A stretch of 64,000 nt of DNA from Flavobacterium enshiense (GCF_022836875.1 NZ_CP090376.1:930001-994000), one strand, 5' to 3'. Shown: positions 36,120 to 45,644, numbered from the stretch's first letter. A program made the numbers and translations. Notes: generated from the letters alone by a model not told the origin.

Positions 36120-37127
36120 ATGAAGAAAAAATTAGAAGCTGAATTAATCAGTATCGCACACCGAATTTTAAAGATGAAAAACAGGGACGATGTGGTTCAG
36201 CTGCATCAGGAAGCCCAGAAATTATATGAGAATTTGTCCATTCTTCGTTTTTATGAAGAAAACATTGAAGCATTGAAACCGGGACTGTCTCAGGAAGCGT
36301 TGGAAGAAAAAATGGAAAAGGCTAATGAGAAAAAGGCCGAAGTTGCGCCGGAAGTAAAAGCTGCAGTTGCCGAAACGGTAAGCAGCAGTATTGTTGCTGA
36401 AGCTCCGGTTGAAGTTGCAGCCGAAGAAGAAAATGCAGAAGCTCCAATTGTAGAGCAAAAAGCAGAAGAAATTGAAACTCCGGCTGAAACAGAGAAAGAA
36501 GAGGAAAAAATAGTAGTAGGGGAAATAGCGATTGAAGAAGAAGATGAAATTGAAGAGGAAACCATAGTTGCAGAAGAACCTGAGACGCTTTTTTTTGAAC
36601 CAGTTTCGGAAGAAGTAAAAGAGGAGAAAAAAGCAGAACCCAAGCAAATTTCGTTAGAGGACCTGTTGGGAAATACCTATGCGGAGCCTGATTTCGTTAA
36701 AGTAAACGATGTTCCGAAAGAAATGGAAAAAGCAACCGAAACTATTTTTGAGAAAGTGGTTGAGGTAAAAGAAGCACCTGTTAAGGATAAAGTTGTGGTT
36801 GAAGAACCATTAAGCCACAGACCATTAGAGAGCATTAAAAAAGAAATCGAAGCCGAAAAAGCCGAATACCGCGCTTTATCGCTTAACGATAAATTCAACA
36901 AAACGATTACGCTTACTTTAAACGACCGTATCGCTTTTGAAAAAAATCTTTTTGGCGGAAGCGGCGAAGATTTAAATCGTGTATTATCTCAGTTGAATAC
37001 CTTTAATACGCTGGAAGAAGCAAAAAGTTTTATAGATGATTTGGTAAAACCGGATTATAACGACTGGAAAGGGAAAGACGAATACAGTGAGCGTTTCATG
37101 GAACTGGTAGAGAAAAAATTTGCCTAA
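36120..37127 (+). CDS. Conserved flavobacterial protein with acidic linker, unknown function
   Basis: A 335-residue cytoplasmic protein without signal or membrane segment. Three parts are visible: an N-terminal helical domain (1 to about 75, with LISIAHRILKMKNRDDVVQLHQEAQKLYENL), a long low-complexity linker rich in Glu, Ala, Val and Pro (about 75-235), and a conserved C-terminal domain (about 245-335, with SLNDKFNKTITLTLNDRIAFEKNLFGGS and FMELVEKKF). The layout suggests two binding modules joined by a flexible acidic tether. The stop abuts the rsmI ATG directly, so the two are translationally coupled, suggesting a link to ribosome or RNA metabolism by context only. I recognise no family. Confidence 0.8.
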   Translation: MKKKLEAELISIAHRILKMKNRDDVVQLHQEAQKLYENLSILRFYEENIEALKPGLSQEALEEKMEKANEKKAEVAPEVKAAVAETVSSSIVAEAPVEVAAEEENAEAPIVEQKAEEIETPAETEKEEEKIVVGEIAIEEEDEIEEETIVAEEPETLFFEPVSEEVKEEKKAEPKQISLEDLLGNTYAEPDFVKVNDVPKEMEKATETIFEKVVEVKEAPVKDKVVVEEPLSHRPLESIKKEIEAEKAEYRALSLNDKFNKTITLTLNDRIAFEKNLFGGSGEDLNRVLSQLNTFNTLEEAKSFIDDLVKPDYNDWKGKDEYSERFMELVEKKFA

Positions 37128-37805
37128 ATGGGAAAATTGTATTTAGTACCAACGCCCATTGGGAATCTGGATGATATGACTTTCAGAGCTATTAAGGTTT
37201 TGAAGGAAGTCGATTTAATTTTGGCCGAAGACACGCGCAACAGCGGAAAACTGCTCAAACATTTCGAGATTGCCACGCATATGCAGAGCCATCACATGCA
37301 TAACGAGCACAAAACGGTGGAAAACATCGTGAAGCGTTTGCAAACAGGAGAAAACATCGCCTTAATTTCCGATGCGGGGACACCGGCCATTTCCGATCCC
37401 GGATTTTTGCTGACAAGAGCCTGCGTTGAAAACGGTGTTGAGGTGGAATGCCTTCCCGGAGCCACGGCTTTTGTGCCGGCTTTGGTGAACAGCGGTTTGC
37501 CGAACGATAAATTCGTTTTCGAAGGTTTTCTTCCCGATAAAAAAGGCCGTCAAACTCGTTATTTGGCTTTAGCCGAAGAAACCCGCACGATGATTCTCTA
37601 TGTATCTCCTCATAAACTGGTGAAGACGTTGGCCGAGTTTGTTCAGTATTTTGGTGGTGACAGACCGGTTTCCGTATCAAGGGAATTGTCGAAATTACAT
37701 GAAGAAACCGTGCGCGGGACTGCGGAAGAAGTTCTGAAGCACTTTGAAGCCAAACCGCCTAAAGGTGAAATCGTGGTGGTTGTAGGCGGTAAAACAAACA
37801 AGTAA
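37128..37805 (+). CDS. rsmI: 16S rRNA (cytidine-1402 2'-O)-methyltransferase
   Basis: A 225-residue SAM-dependent enzyme of the tetrapyrrole-methylase fold that 2'-O-methylates C1402 of 16S rRNA in the decoding site. Motifs are LYLVPTPIGNLDDMTFRAI at the N-terminus, LILAEDTRNS, ALISDAGTPAISDPGFLL (the SAM site) and CLPGATAFVPALVNSGLP. It is shorter than E. coli RsmI (286) because the C-terminal domain is missing, as is usual in Bacteroidota. The ATG follows the previous stop with no gap. Confidence 0.95.
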   Translation: MGKLYLVPTPIGNLDDMTFRAIKVLKEVDLILAEDTRNSGKLLKHFEIATHMQSHHMHNEHKTVENIVKRLQTGENIALISDAGTPAISDPGFLLTRACVENGVEVECLPGATAFVPALVNSGLPNDKFVFEGFLPDKKGRQTRYLALAEETRTMILYVSPHKLVKTLAEFVQYFGGDRPVSVSRELSKLHEETVRGTAEEVLKHFEAKPPKGEIVVVVGGKTNK

Positions 37806-37830
37806 TTTTATTTCAACTTTTATAAATACA

Positions 37831-38256
37831 ATGGATACGCATAAAGTGATAACTTCCTGGAAAGGAAAAATGAAATTTGAATCAGACAACCCAAGCGGCG
37901 ATATTATTGCCATTGATGCCGGACCGGACAGTGGAGGTGATGGATGTGGACTTCGACCAAAAGCTATGATGTTATCGGCTTTGGCGGGCTGTACCGGATT
38001 GGATGTAGCTTCACTTATAGAAAAGATGAAACTGGAAGTGGAAGATTTCCGAATTGATACAGAAGGCGATCTAACGGAAGAACATCCGAAAACCTACCAT
38101 ACCGTTCGCGTGAATTATCATTTTTACGGAAAAAATCTTGATGAAAAGAAACTGGAAAGAGCTGTAAATCTATCCGTAGAAAAATATTGCGGTGTGATGG
38201 TGATGTTCCGCCAGTTTGCTAAAGTTGACATAAATATAGAATATCACAATAGTTAA
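37831..38256 (+). CDS. OsmC family peroxide-reducing protein
   Basis: A 141-residue OsmC/Ohr-type protein that reduces peroxides with two cysteines, here Cys54 (ALAGCTGLD) and Cys120 (EKYCGVM). The charge pattern and the GCTGLDVASLIEKM helix fit the YhfA-like OsmC subgroup more than Ohr, whose role is less defined. It is a cytoplasmic dimer by family. It sits 25 bases after rsmI and three bases before the next gene, probably in one transcript. Confidence 0.9.
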   Translation: MDTHKVITSWKGKMKFESDNPSGDIIAIDAGPDSGGDGCGLRPKAMMLSALAGCTGLDVASLIEKMKLEVEDFRIDTEGDLTEEHPKTYHTVRVNYHFYGKNLDEKKLERAVNLSVEKYCGVMVMFRQFAKVDINIEYHNS

Positions 38257-38259
38257 ATT

Positions 38260-38598
38260 ATGAATGTAGCTGAATTATTGGAAAAGGTTTCGAATCATGC
38301 CGTTTTGCCTTTTTCAGAGGTTATCGAAATCATTGACGGACATTATGACTTTAGTCCTTCGGGTTTTAAAAATGGAGAAATGTTTAATGAAGAAGGAGTT
38401 AATAACGGCTCATGCAAAGTGTATTCCTTTGCAAAAATGCATGAACTGAAAGAAAACGAAACGTTGTATCTATTCGGAGAGCATTATCAAAAAGTTTTAG
38501 AAACTCCAGAAGAAACAGATCATCAGAATATCAGAAATTTTATGAAATTCGGATGGGGTGGAATCGTTTTCGAAAAAACGGCCCTGACTGCGAAGTAA
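38260..38598 (+). CDS. HopJ type III effector family protein
   Basis: A 112-residue small protein matching the HopJ family: SEVIEIIDGHYDFSPSGFKNGEMFNEEGVNNGSCKV and LFGEHYQKVLETPEETDHQNIRNFMKFGW are its typical segments. The name comes from a Pseudomonas effector, but the family is spread through free-living bacteria without type III secretion. No secretion machinery or N-terminal signal is seen here, so an ordinary cytoplasmic role, still unknown, is likely. Start at 38260, three bases after the OsmC-family stop. Confidence 0.88.
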   Translation: MNVAELLEKVSNHAVLPFSEVIEIIDGHYDFSPSGFKNGEMFNEEGVNNGSCKVYSFAKMHELKENETLYLFGEHYQKVLETPEETDHQNIRNFMKFGWGGIVFEKTALTAK

Positions 38599-38662
38599 TA
38601 GGATTTTTTTTAAATTATATACGCCGAAATAACTCATTGTCAATTGAAAATCGTAATCCATT

Positions 38663-40351
38663 ATGCGTTGGAAATTAAGATCTAAGCCCAATCAGGAAAA
38701 AGTACAAGCCTTACAAAATGCACTTCAGGTAGATGAAATTATTGCTACCTTGCTTGTTCAACGGGGAATCGAAACTTTTGAACAAGCGAAATCTTTTTTC
38801 CGCCCCACTTTAGCGGATTTACATGATCCATACCTCATGAAGGATATGGACAAGGCGGTGGAACGCATCGAGCGTGCCATTGCCAATGAAGAAAATATAC
38901 TGGTTTTCGGGGATTATGATGTAGACGGAACCACAGCGGTTTCCCTTATGTCCTCTTATCTGCGCAGTTTTTATCCGAATGTGGCGACCTATATTCCGGA
39001 TCGTTACAAAGAAGGTTACGGTGTGTCTTACCAAGGCATCGATTTTGCCGAAGACAACGGATTTTCTATTATTATCGCATTAGACTGCGGTATTAAATCC
39101 ATCGATCATATAGCTTATGCAAAAGCGAAAAATATAGATTTCGTAATCTGTGATCACCACCGTCCGGGAGATGTTTTACCCGATGCTGTTGCTGTTTTGG
39201 ATCCGAAGCGAATCGATTGTTCATATCCGTATGATGAATTGTGTGGCTGTGGAGTAGGGTTCAAGCTGATTCAGGCATTGGCTCAAAACAGAAACCAAAC
39301 GGTTGAGGATTTGGTTCCTTATCTTGATTTGGTGGCTACTGCCATTGCTGCGGATATTGTTCCTATTACAGGAGAAAACCGTGTTTTGGCGAAATTCGGG
39401 TTGGATGTGATTAATTCGAATCCGCGTCCGGGAATCAAAGCGCTGATTCAGAATTTAAAACGAAGCGTGCTTACGATAACCGATGTGGTTTTTGTCATTG
39501 CCCCGCGTATCAATGCCGCAGGACGCATCAAACACGGAAATTATGCTGTGGAATTACTAACGGAATTCGATTTGGAACAAGCCGAAGAATTTGCATCCCA
39601 AATAGAATCGTTAAACACCGACCGCAAAGATTTAGACAAACAGATCACGGTAGAAGCGCTTCAGCAAATTATCGATAATGAGGAACAAAATCGTTTCACC
39701 ACTGTTGTGTATCAGGAAGACTGGCACAAAGGCGTTATCGGGATTGTGGCTTCGCGTTTAACGGAAACCTATTACCGACCGACTCTTGTTTTCACCAAAA
39801 GCGGAGATAAACTGGCGGCTTCGGCTCGTTCAGTGAAGGATTTTGATGTGTACAATGCGCTTGAAGCGTGCTCAGAGCACCTGGAGCAATTCGGCGGACA
39901 TATGTATGCAGCCGGAATGACGCTTAAGGAAGAGAATTACGAAAAATTCAAAGATGCTTTTGAAAGGGTGGTTTCAGACACTATTCATCCCGATTTGTTA
40001 ACACCCGAAATTTCAATCGATGCCGAGATAGGGTTGTCGGATATCAATCCCAAATTCATGCGTATCCTAAAGCAATTTGAGCCTTTCGGACCACAAAACA
40101 TGACGCCGGTCTTTTTAGCGAAAGGTTTGCAAGACACCGGTTATGGAAAGAAAATAGGCTCAGGCGAAGAACATCTGAAATTGTATGTCAAACAAAATAA
40201 TACGGATAGTTTTGGCGCTATCGGCTTCGGTTTGGCTGCTAAAAAAGAAATAAGCGACAATAAAAACTTGTTTGATGCCGTATTTTCGGTAGAAGAAAAT
40301 GAATGGAACGGTACTGTTTCCTTACAATTACGACTTCGCGATATTCAATAA
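38663..40351 (+). CDS. recJ: Single-stranded-DNA-specific exonuclease RecJ
   Basis: A 562-residue 5'-3' exonuclease used in recombination, mismatch and base-excision repair. The DHH phosphoesterase motifs are present in order: VFGDYDVDGTTA, IALDCGIKS, VICDHHRPGD and CGCGVGFKL in the catalytic core, PRINAAGR, then the DHHA1 part with HKGVIGIVASRL, SARS and FGGHMYAAG, and an OB-fold C-terminus (EPFGPQNMTPVF). Length is standard. It is cytoplasmic and follows the HopJ-family gene after 64 bases. Confidence 0.96.
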   Translation: MRWKLRSKPNQEKVQALQNALQVDEIIATLLVQRGIETFEQAKSFFRPTLADLHDPYLMKDMDKAVERIERAIANEENILVFGDYDVDGTTAVSLMSSYLRSFYPNVATYIPDRYKEGYGVSYQGIDFAEDNGFSIIIALDCGIKSIDHIAYAKAKNIDFVICDHHRPGDVLPDAVAVLDPKRIDCSYPYDELCGCGVGFKLIQALAQNRNQTVEDLVPYLDLVATAIAADIVPITGENRVLAKFGLDVINSNPRPGIKALIQNLKRSVLTITDVVFVIAPRINAAGRIKHGNYAVELLTEFDLEQAEEFASQIESLNTDRKDLDKQITVEALQQIIDNEEQNRFTTVVYQEDWHKGVIGIVASRLTETYYRPTLVFTKSGDKLAASARSVKDFDVYNALEACSEHLEQFGGHMYAAGMTLKEENYEKFKDAFERVVSDTIHPDLLTPEISIDAEIGLSDINPKFMRILKQFEPFGPQNMTPVFLAKGLQDTGYGKKIGSGEEHLKLYVKQNNTDSFGAIGFGLAAKKEISDNKNLFDAVFSVEENEWNGTVSLQLRLRDIQ

Positions 40352-40356
40352 TATTT

Positions 40357-40375
40357 ATTTAGAATCATTTTAAAT
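40357..40375. promoter_or_regulatory. Fur-box-like palindrome upstream of the Cys-rich protein gene
   Basis: ATTTAGAAT, a central C, and ATTTTAAAT form a 9-1-9 inverted repeat matching at eight of nine pairs. It lies directly upstream of the -7 box at 40382, overlapping where the polymerase would bind, and resembles Fur-type boxes described in Bacteroidota. Assignment to Fur is inference. Confidence 0.5.
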
Positions 40376-40381
40376 AATTTA

Positions 40382-40389
40382 TATATTTG
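40382..40389 (+). promoter_or_regulatory. -7 promoter box of the Cys-rich protein gene
   Basis: TATATTTG on the plus strand matches the consensus, 17 bases before the ATG at 40406. Confidence 0.6.
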
Positions 40390-40405
40390 TTCAAAATCGA
40401 GTACG

Positions 40406-40759
40406 ATGGAACAGATAGAACAATTATATCACAATGATTTTGGTGTGGCTTTTTATTGGATTAGAAACGATAAGGTTTTGAGAGAGAAAGTGCAATTGGT
40501 TTTTAAAGAAACCGGTTTTTATCTCTCGTTTTCCGAATTGATGAGGTTTTCAGCCAATATTGAAACAACCTGTATAAATATCAAATGTTCCGACTGTAAA
40601 CTTCGGGAGCATTGTCACAAATTTCTGTTGGAGACCCCTTTTCCCGGTTTGGAATTAGCGGTTTCCGAAAGCGAAGCGATACAGCTTAAGGATTTGGTTT
40701 CAGGTACTTTGTTTCAGGTTGAGTTGGATAATTATCTGAATAATTTATGTAAAAATTAA
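40406..40759 (+). CDS. Small Cys/His protein of unknown function, possibly iron-regulated
   Basis: A 117-residue cytoplasmic protein with no signal peptide. A central cluster CINIKCSDCKLREHCHKFLL gives four Cys and two His in 20 residues, suited to binding zinc or an iron-sulphur cluster. The N-terminal half (FGVAFYWIRNDKVLREKVQLVFKETGFYLSFSEL) looks helical and conserved. No family recognised. It has its own promoter after recJ, overlapped by a Fur-box-like palindrome at 40357-40375, so expression may rise in iron limitation. A small metal or haem-related protein is a reasonable guess. Confidence 0.75.
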   Translation: MEQIEQLYHNDFGVAFYWIRNDKVLREKVQLVFKETGFYLSFSELMRFSANIETTCINIKCSDCKLREHCHKFLLETPFPGLELAVSESEAIQLKDLVSGTLFQVELDNYLNNLCKN

Positions 40760-40881
40760 TATAGTTTTCTGGAAGATATCAGACTTATTTGCGTCATTAA
40801 AAGGTTTGGCAATAATGGTTTGTCTTAAGTTTTTGATTTAAAAATAGATTGCTACGAGATTAATAGCGATGAGAAAATAAA

Positions 40882-40908
40882 AAAAGGCTGCCCATTTTGA
40901 GCAGCCTT
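40882..40908 (-). terminator. Terminator of the nuo operon
   Basis: AAGGCTGC (40884-40891) pairs with GCAGCCTT (40901-40908). On the minus strand it is followed by a TTTTTTT tract, 22 bases after the nuoN stop. Confidence 0.88.
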
Positions 40909-40929
40909 CTATATTCTGAAAATTTTATA

Positions 40930-42297
40930 TTAGAACAAATCCATCAATGATGAAGGGAATAAACCAATAGCGATATTCAATCCCATAGCTGCTACTGCTA
41001 CGAAATAGAATTCTAAAGGTACTTTTGTTGTTTCTTCGCTGGCTTCTTTGGTGTACATAGCGCTGATTACTCTGAAATAGTAGTACACTGCCAACATCGA
41101 GTTGATAACTCCGGCAATCACTAGGACTAACCAGCCTGCCTGTAAGGTTTGATTCAGGATGAAGAATTTTGCGAAGAATCCGGAGAAAATTGGGATACCT
41201 GCCATGGATAATAAGGACGTGGTAAGTATCATCGCCAATAGGGGACTTCTTTTTCCTAATCCGTTGAAGTTTTCAATGTCTTCGTTGTCTTTTCCTTTAC
41301 AAGCATATATAATTACCGTGAAAGCCGCAACACCAGCCAAGCCATACGCTACGGTGTAGTAGAACAAACTTCCGGCTGCGTTTTGTAAATTCAACAAGGC
41401 CATTACCATGAAACCTGCATGGGAAATACCCGAGAAGGCCAACATTCTTTTGACATTGTTCTGACGTAATGCCATAATGTTACCAACGGTCATCGAGGCG
41501 ATAGAAACAATTACGATTACTAGTTCGTACGCAAATTTCATATTACCGTTCATGGCCATATTCAGTTTGAAGAATGCTGCCATAGCAGTAACTTTTGCCA
41601 ATGTACTCATAGTAGCCGTTGTTAATGTCGGTGCGCCTTCGTAAACATCCGGAGCCCAGAAATGGAACGGAACTGTCGCAATTTTAAACAACATTCCCAC
41701 AGTAATCATGGAAACACCAATGTAAAACCAATCTACCGTTGTTGCTGAATTTGATGCCTGATTAATCATTTCCATATCAAATGAACCTACAGCACCATAA
41801 ACCAATGCAATTCCGAAAAGAATAATTCCCGAAGCGAAAGATCCCATAAGGAAGTACTTCATACCGGATTCATTACTTTTCATGTTCAAACGGTCACTTC
41901 CCGCCAAAATATACAATGAGATGGAAAGGACTTCGATTCCAAGGAAGAACATCGCTAAGTTTCCGAAAGTAACCATGGAAATTGCCCCGGTTAACAAAAA
42001 CAGTTTGATGGAAACAAAATCAGAAATTTTAGAGGCTTGATTCTCATAAAAATTCTGGCTCAACATTACCAGGAATATGGTCAACACAATAAATAAACTT
42101 GAAAAAGTCACCGAAAAGTTGTCTACTGCAATCATGTTGTTGTAGTAGCTTCCGGTTGTTCCAAATTCAGTCACAGTCATACCTAAAATGGCCAGTAAAC
42201 CTACAATGGTTACAGGAACAATGGCTTTTCTTAAGTTAAAAATTTCAGCTAGAAGGACAATAACGCCTAAAACTGCAATTGCTATTAAAGTATTCAT
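40930..42297 (-). CDS. nuoN: NADH-quinone oxidoreductase subunit N
   Basis: A 455-residue antiporter-like membrane subunit of complex I, one of three proton-pumping modules. About 14 helices, with the family segments LSISLYILAGSDR, the lysine helix FHFWAPDVYEGAPTLTTATMSTLAKV and the broken helix FSGISHAGFMVMAL. It is the last gene of the operon and lies 22 bases before the terminator. Length is normal. Confidence 0.96.
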   Translation of the reverse strand: MNTLIAIAVLGVIVLLAEIFNLRKAIVPVTIVGLLAILGMTVTEFGTTGSYYNNMIAVDNFSVTFSSLFIVLTIFLVMLSQNFYENQASKISDFVSIKLFLLTGAISMVTFGNLAMFFLGIEVLSISLYILAGSDRLNMKSNESGMKYFLMGSFASGIILFGIALVYGAVGSFDMEMINQASNSATTVDWFYIGVSMITVGMLFKIATVPFHFWAPDVYEGAPTLTTATMSTLAKVTAMAAFFKLNMAMNGNMKFAYELVIVIVSIASMTVGNIMALRQNNVKRMLAFSGISHAGFMVMALLNLQNAAGSLFYYTVAYGLAGVAAFTVIIYACKGKDNEDIENFNGLGKRSPLLAMILTTSLLSMAGIPIFSGFFAKFFILNQTLQAGWLVLVIAGVINSMLAVYYYFRVISAMYTKEASEETTKVPLEFYFVAVAAMGLNIAIGLFPSSLMDLF

Positions 42298-42311
42298 TCT
42301 TTTGACTAAAT

Positions 42312-43745
42312 TTATTTAATGTGTACTAAAATCTCCTTGATACTCGGTGCAATCAGTTCGATGATTGGTTTCGGGAACAATCCGAAGAACAATAAGAAAC
42401 CGATGATTACAACCATTACGATACCTTCAGACAGCGTAACATCCGCGAAAGTTTTTGCATTGGTTTCACCTAACATTGCGTGTTGGAACATTCTCAGCAT
42501 ATAGAAAGCTCCTAATATGATTGTGGTTCCTCCCAAAGCAGCTAACCAAATATTTTTGGTAAACAAACTGTACAATACGGTAAACTCACCTATGAAGTTA
42601 AAGGTTCCCGGTAAGGCTACGGAAGCCAATACCAAGATCATGAACATCGATGAGAATTTTGGTGTTTGCTGACGGATACCGCCCATATCACTGATTATTC
42701 TTGTCTCGTAACGTCTGTAGATGATTTCGGCTGCAAAGAACAAACCAACAATTACGAAACCGTGTGCGATCATTTGCAGAATAGCACCACGTAAACCATC
42801 AACTGTTAGCGTATAACAACCTGCAGCGATAAGGCCAACGTGAGCCAATGAGGAGTACGCCAATAATCTTTTTAAATCTTTTTGTTTTAGAGCTACGATA
42901 GAACCGTAAATTACTCCTGCGATACTTAAACCAATTATAGTGTATTGTAATTCTTTTGCCGCATTAGGAGCAATAGGCAATTGCCAACGGATTACTGAAT
43001 ACAATCCCATTTTCAGCATGATACCTGATAAAAGCATGGTTCCTACAGTAGGTGCTTTTTGGTATACGTTTGCCTGCCAAGTGTGGAAAGGAATAAGCGG
43101 AATTTTGATTGCATAGGCCAAGAAGAACGCCAGGAAAATCCAAAATTCTTCTTTAGACGTTAATTCCAAAGCATATAATTTATCCAATTGGAAACTTCCT
43201 GCTTTCTGGTACATATAGATGAAGGCAGCCAACATGAATAATGAACCTACAAAAGTATAAATGAAGAATTTGATTACCGCTTTTTTACGTTCCGCAATCT
43301 CATCATTACCCCAAATCAAGGCGATGAAATAGATCGGAACTAATGACAACTCCCAGAAGATGTAGTATAAGAATCCGTCTGATGCCAGGAAAGTTCCCGC
43401 CATCGCGAATGCCATGAACATCACTAAAGCGTAGAAATTTTTTGGATTGCTGAAGTTGTTTCCGAAAGAAGACAGAATGATAAGCGGTATTAAAGCCGTG
43501 TTTAAAAGGATCATAGCTATTGCCAGTCCGTCGACTTTAAGGGAAAATAAAACGTTAGGGTTTTTCATCCAAACTGCGGAAAAACCACAGTCGATACCCT
43601 GATTAAATTGATTTAAAATAACAAGAGAAGCACCTAAAGCCGCCACACTGAAAAACAAGGCTACTTTGGAAGCCAACGCATTTCCGGAGAAATAGGTCGC
43701 TAAGGCTCCGATTAATAATAGAATTAGTACTATAGTTACGTCCAT
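42312..43745 (-). CDS. nuoM: NADH-quinone oxidoreductase subunit M
   Basis: A 477-residue antiporter-like membrane subunit pumping protons in complex I. About 14 helices; key segments are FWELSLVPIYFIALIWG with the coupling Glu, IPFHTWQANVYQKAPTVGTMLLSGI with the conserved Lys region, and AYSSLAHVGLIAAG. It follows nuoL by 12 bases. Confidence 0.96.
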   Translation of the reverse strand: MDVTIVLILLLIGALATYFSGNALASKVALFFSVAALGASLVILNQFNQGIDCGFSAVWMKNPNVLFSLKVDGLAIAMILLNTALIPLIILSSFGNNFSNPKNFYALVMFMAFAMAGTFLASDGFLYYIFWELSLVPIYFIALIWGNDEIAERKKAVIKFFIYTFVGSLFMLAAFIYMYQKAGSFQLDKLYALELTSKEEFWIFLAFFLAYAIKIPLIPFHTWQANVYQKAPTVGTMLLSGIMLKMGLYSVIRWQLPIAPNAAKELQYTIIGLSIAGVIYGSIVALKQKDLKRLLAYSSLAHVGLIAAGCYTLTVDGLRGAILQMIAHGFVIVGLFFAAEIIYRRYETRIISDMGGIRQQTPKFSSMFMILVLASVALPGTFNFIGEFTVLYSLFTKNIWLAALGGTTIILGAFYMLRMFQHAMLGETNAKTFADVTLSEGIVMVVIIGFLLFFGLFPKPIIELIAPSIKEILVHIK

Positions 43746-43757
43746 TATATGTATTGA

Positions 43758-45644
43758 TTATCGTAAGAAGAATAAATAAAACACTATCGAACACAGTCCG
43801 AATACGAAGGCAAACAGATAGAAACCGATATTTCCGTTTTGCAGTTTTTTACCTTGTAAGGACAATCCTTCCGCAACATTTCCGAAACCGAAAACAAAAT
43901 TGGAAAGACCTGTTTCAATATAATCACGGGAAAACTTCGCAATAGCATAGATTGGTTTCACAAAGATTCGCATATAACTTTCGTCTACATGGTATTTTTG
44001 GTATACAACATTGGCAAAACCGGTGATTTGATCGTCTTCGGCAGGAATTTCTCCTTTTTTAATGTATTTGGAATAAGCGATTCCGATACCTATCAGAGCA
44101 CCTACTACAGCAAGACCCATTAGCATATATGCCGTGTTATCTAAATGATGTTCTGCATGTGCTTTGTGAGCGAAAACCGGCTGAAGGAAGTTGTTTAACC
44201 AACTGTTGCCCGGTATACTTAAAGCACCACCTACAGCAGAAAGTATTCCCAATACAATCAATGGGAAAGTGATTAAAGTCGGACTTTCATGTAAGTGATG
44301 TTTTTGTTCTTCGGTTCCTCTGAATTCTTTGAAGAAGGTCAGGTATAACAAACGGAACATATAGAACGCAGTCATGATAGAAGCAATAGATGCAAGTACC
44401 CAAAGCACTTTATCCTTATGGAATGCGACCATTAAGATTTCGTCTTTAGAGAAGAAACCGGCAAACGGAGGGATACCTGAAATAGCTAAAGTTGCTATTA
44501 GGAAGGTCATATATGTAATTGTCATTACCGATTTCAAACCTCCTATTCTTCTCATGTCCTGTTCGCCGTGTAATGCGTGGATAACAGAACCGGAACCTAG
44601 GAATAAACACGCTTTAAAGAAGGCGTGAGTTACAACGTGGAATACTGCAACTTCATAAGCTCCAAGTCCTAAGGCCAGGAACATCAATCCTAATTGCGAA
44701 ACTGTTGAATACGCCAGTACTTTTTTGATGTCATTTTGCATAAGACCTATAGAAGCTGCCAATACAGAAGTGGCTACACCTACGGTTGCAATAACGGTCT
44801 GAACATCCGGTGTTAAATCAAATAAGAAGTTTAAGCGTGTGATCATGAAGATACCCGCTGTTACCATCGTCGCTGCGTGGATCAAAGCCGAAACAGGAGT
44901 AGGACCTGCCATCGCATCCGGTAACCATGTGTACAGTGGGATTTGCGCTGACTTACCACAAGCACCTATGAACAAACATAAAGTAGCAATGCCAAGCCAC
45001 GCTAAATTCGCATTAGCTTCACCGGCAAGAACAGCTTGTTTTATGGTCATGAAATCCAATGTGTTGAAGATATATCCGATGATGAAGATTCCCACCAGGA
45101 AACCTAAATCCCCTATACGGTTCATGATGAACGCTTTCTTAGCAGCATCATTATAATCTTGGTTTTTATACCAGAATCCGATTAACAGATATGAACATAA
45201 TCCAACGCCTTCCCATCCGATGAACATGATCAGTAAGTTACTTCCGACAACCAATGTAATCATGAAGAAGATGAACAGGTTCAGGTAAGAAAAGAATTTG
45301 TGGATGTTTTCGTCATCATGCATGTAGCTGATGGAGTAGATGTGAATCAACGAACCGATTCCAGTTACAAACATCAACCATAGCAACGATAGCTGGTCTA
45401 ATAAGATATCGAAGTTAACATTGAAAGTATCTAATGTAAACCATTCGAATAAATGAACGGTAATCGGTTGTTTGCTTGCGCTTACCTGTAAGAAGAAAAC
45501 GGTTGTCACTACGAAAGAAACAATCACTGCTAAACTTCCTAAGTATCCTGAAGCGTTTTTGCCAAGCTGTTTTCCTAAAAATATATTAGTTAGAAACCCA
45601 ACGAACGGGGCCAATAATAAGAGTAAAACTAATCCTGTCTCCAT
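43758..45644 (-). CDS. nuoL: NADH-quinone oxidoreductase subunit L
   Basis: A 628-residue subunit, the distal pump of complex I, with a C-terminal lateral helix arm that spans the membrane module. Visible motifs are WEGVGLCSYLLIGFWY, PLYTWLPDAMAGPTPVSALIHAATMVTAGI and AYSTVSQLGLMFLALG. The tail beyond about residue 490 (HHLDNTAYMLM onward) holds the lateral arm and the last helix. Start is 6 bases after the nuoK stop. Confidence 0.96.
   Translation of the reverse strand: METGLVLLLLLAPFVGFLTNIFLGKQLGKNASGYLGSLAVIVSFVVTTVFFLQVSASKQPITVHLFEWFTLDTFNVNFDILLDQLSLLWLMFVTGIGSLIHIYSISYMHDDENIHKFFSYLNLFIFFMITLVVGSNLLIMFIGWEGVGLCSYLLIGFWYKNQDYNDAAKKAFIMNRIGDLGFLVGIFIIGYIFNTLDFMTIKQAVLAGEANANLAWLGIATLCLFIGACGKSAQIPLYTWLPDAMAGPTPVSALIHAATMVTAGIFMITRLNFLFDLTPDVQTVIATVGVATSVLAASIGLMQNDIKKVLAYSTVSQLGLMFLALGLGAYEVAVFHVVTHAFFKACLFLGSGSVIHALHGEQDMRRIGGLKSVMTITYMTFLIATLAISGIPPFAGFFSKDEILMVAFHKDKVLWVLASIASIMTAFYMFRLLYLTFFKEFRGTEEQKHHLHESPTLITFPLIVLGILSAVGGALSIPGNSWLNNFLQPVFAHKAHAEHHLDNTAYMLMGLAVVGALIGIGIAYSKYIKKGEIPAEDDQITGFANVVYQKYHVDESYMRIFVKPIYAIAKFSRDYIETGLSNFVFGFGNVAEGLSLQGKKLQNGNIGFYLFAFVFGLCSIVFYLFFLR

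Noticed and set aside
36222..36647. Minus-strand open frames of 117 and 141 codons
   Set aside because: They are antisense to a Glu/Ala-rich coding stretch; GAA-rich codons read backwards give Ser/Phe-rich runs without stops.
37255..37680. Minus-strand open frame of 141 codons
   Set aside because: Antisense to the rsmI gene, whose motifs are clear.
38260..38598. Type III secretion effector
   Set aside because: The HopJ family name is historical; no type III apparatus or secretion signal is present.
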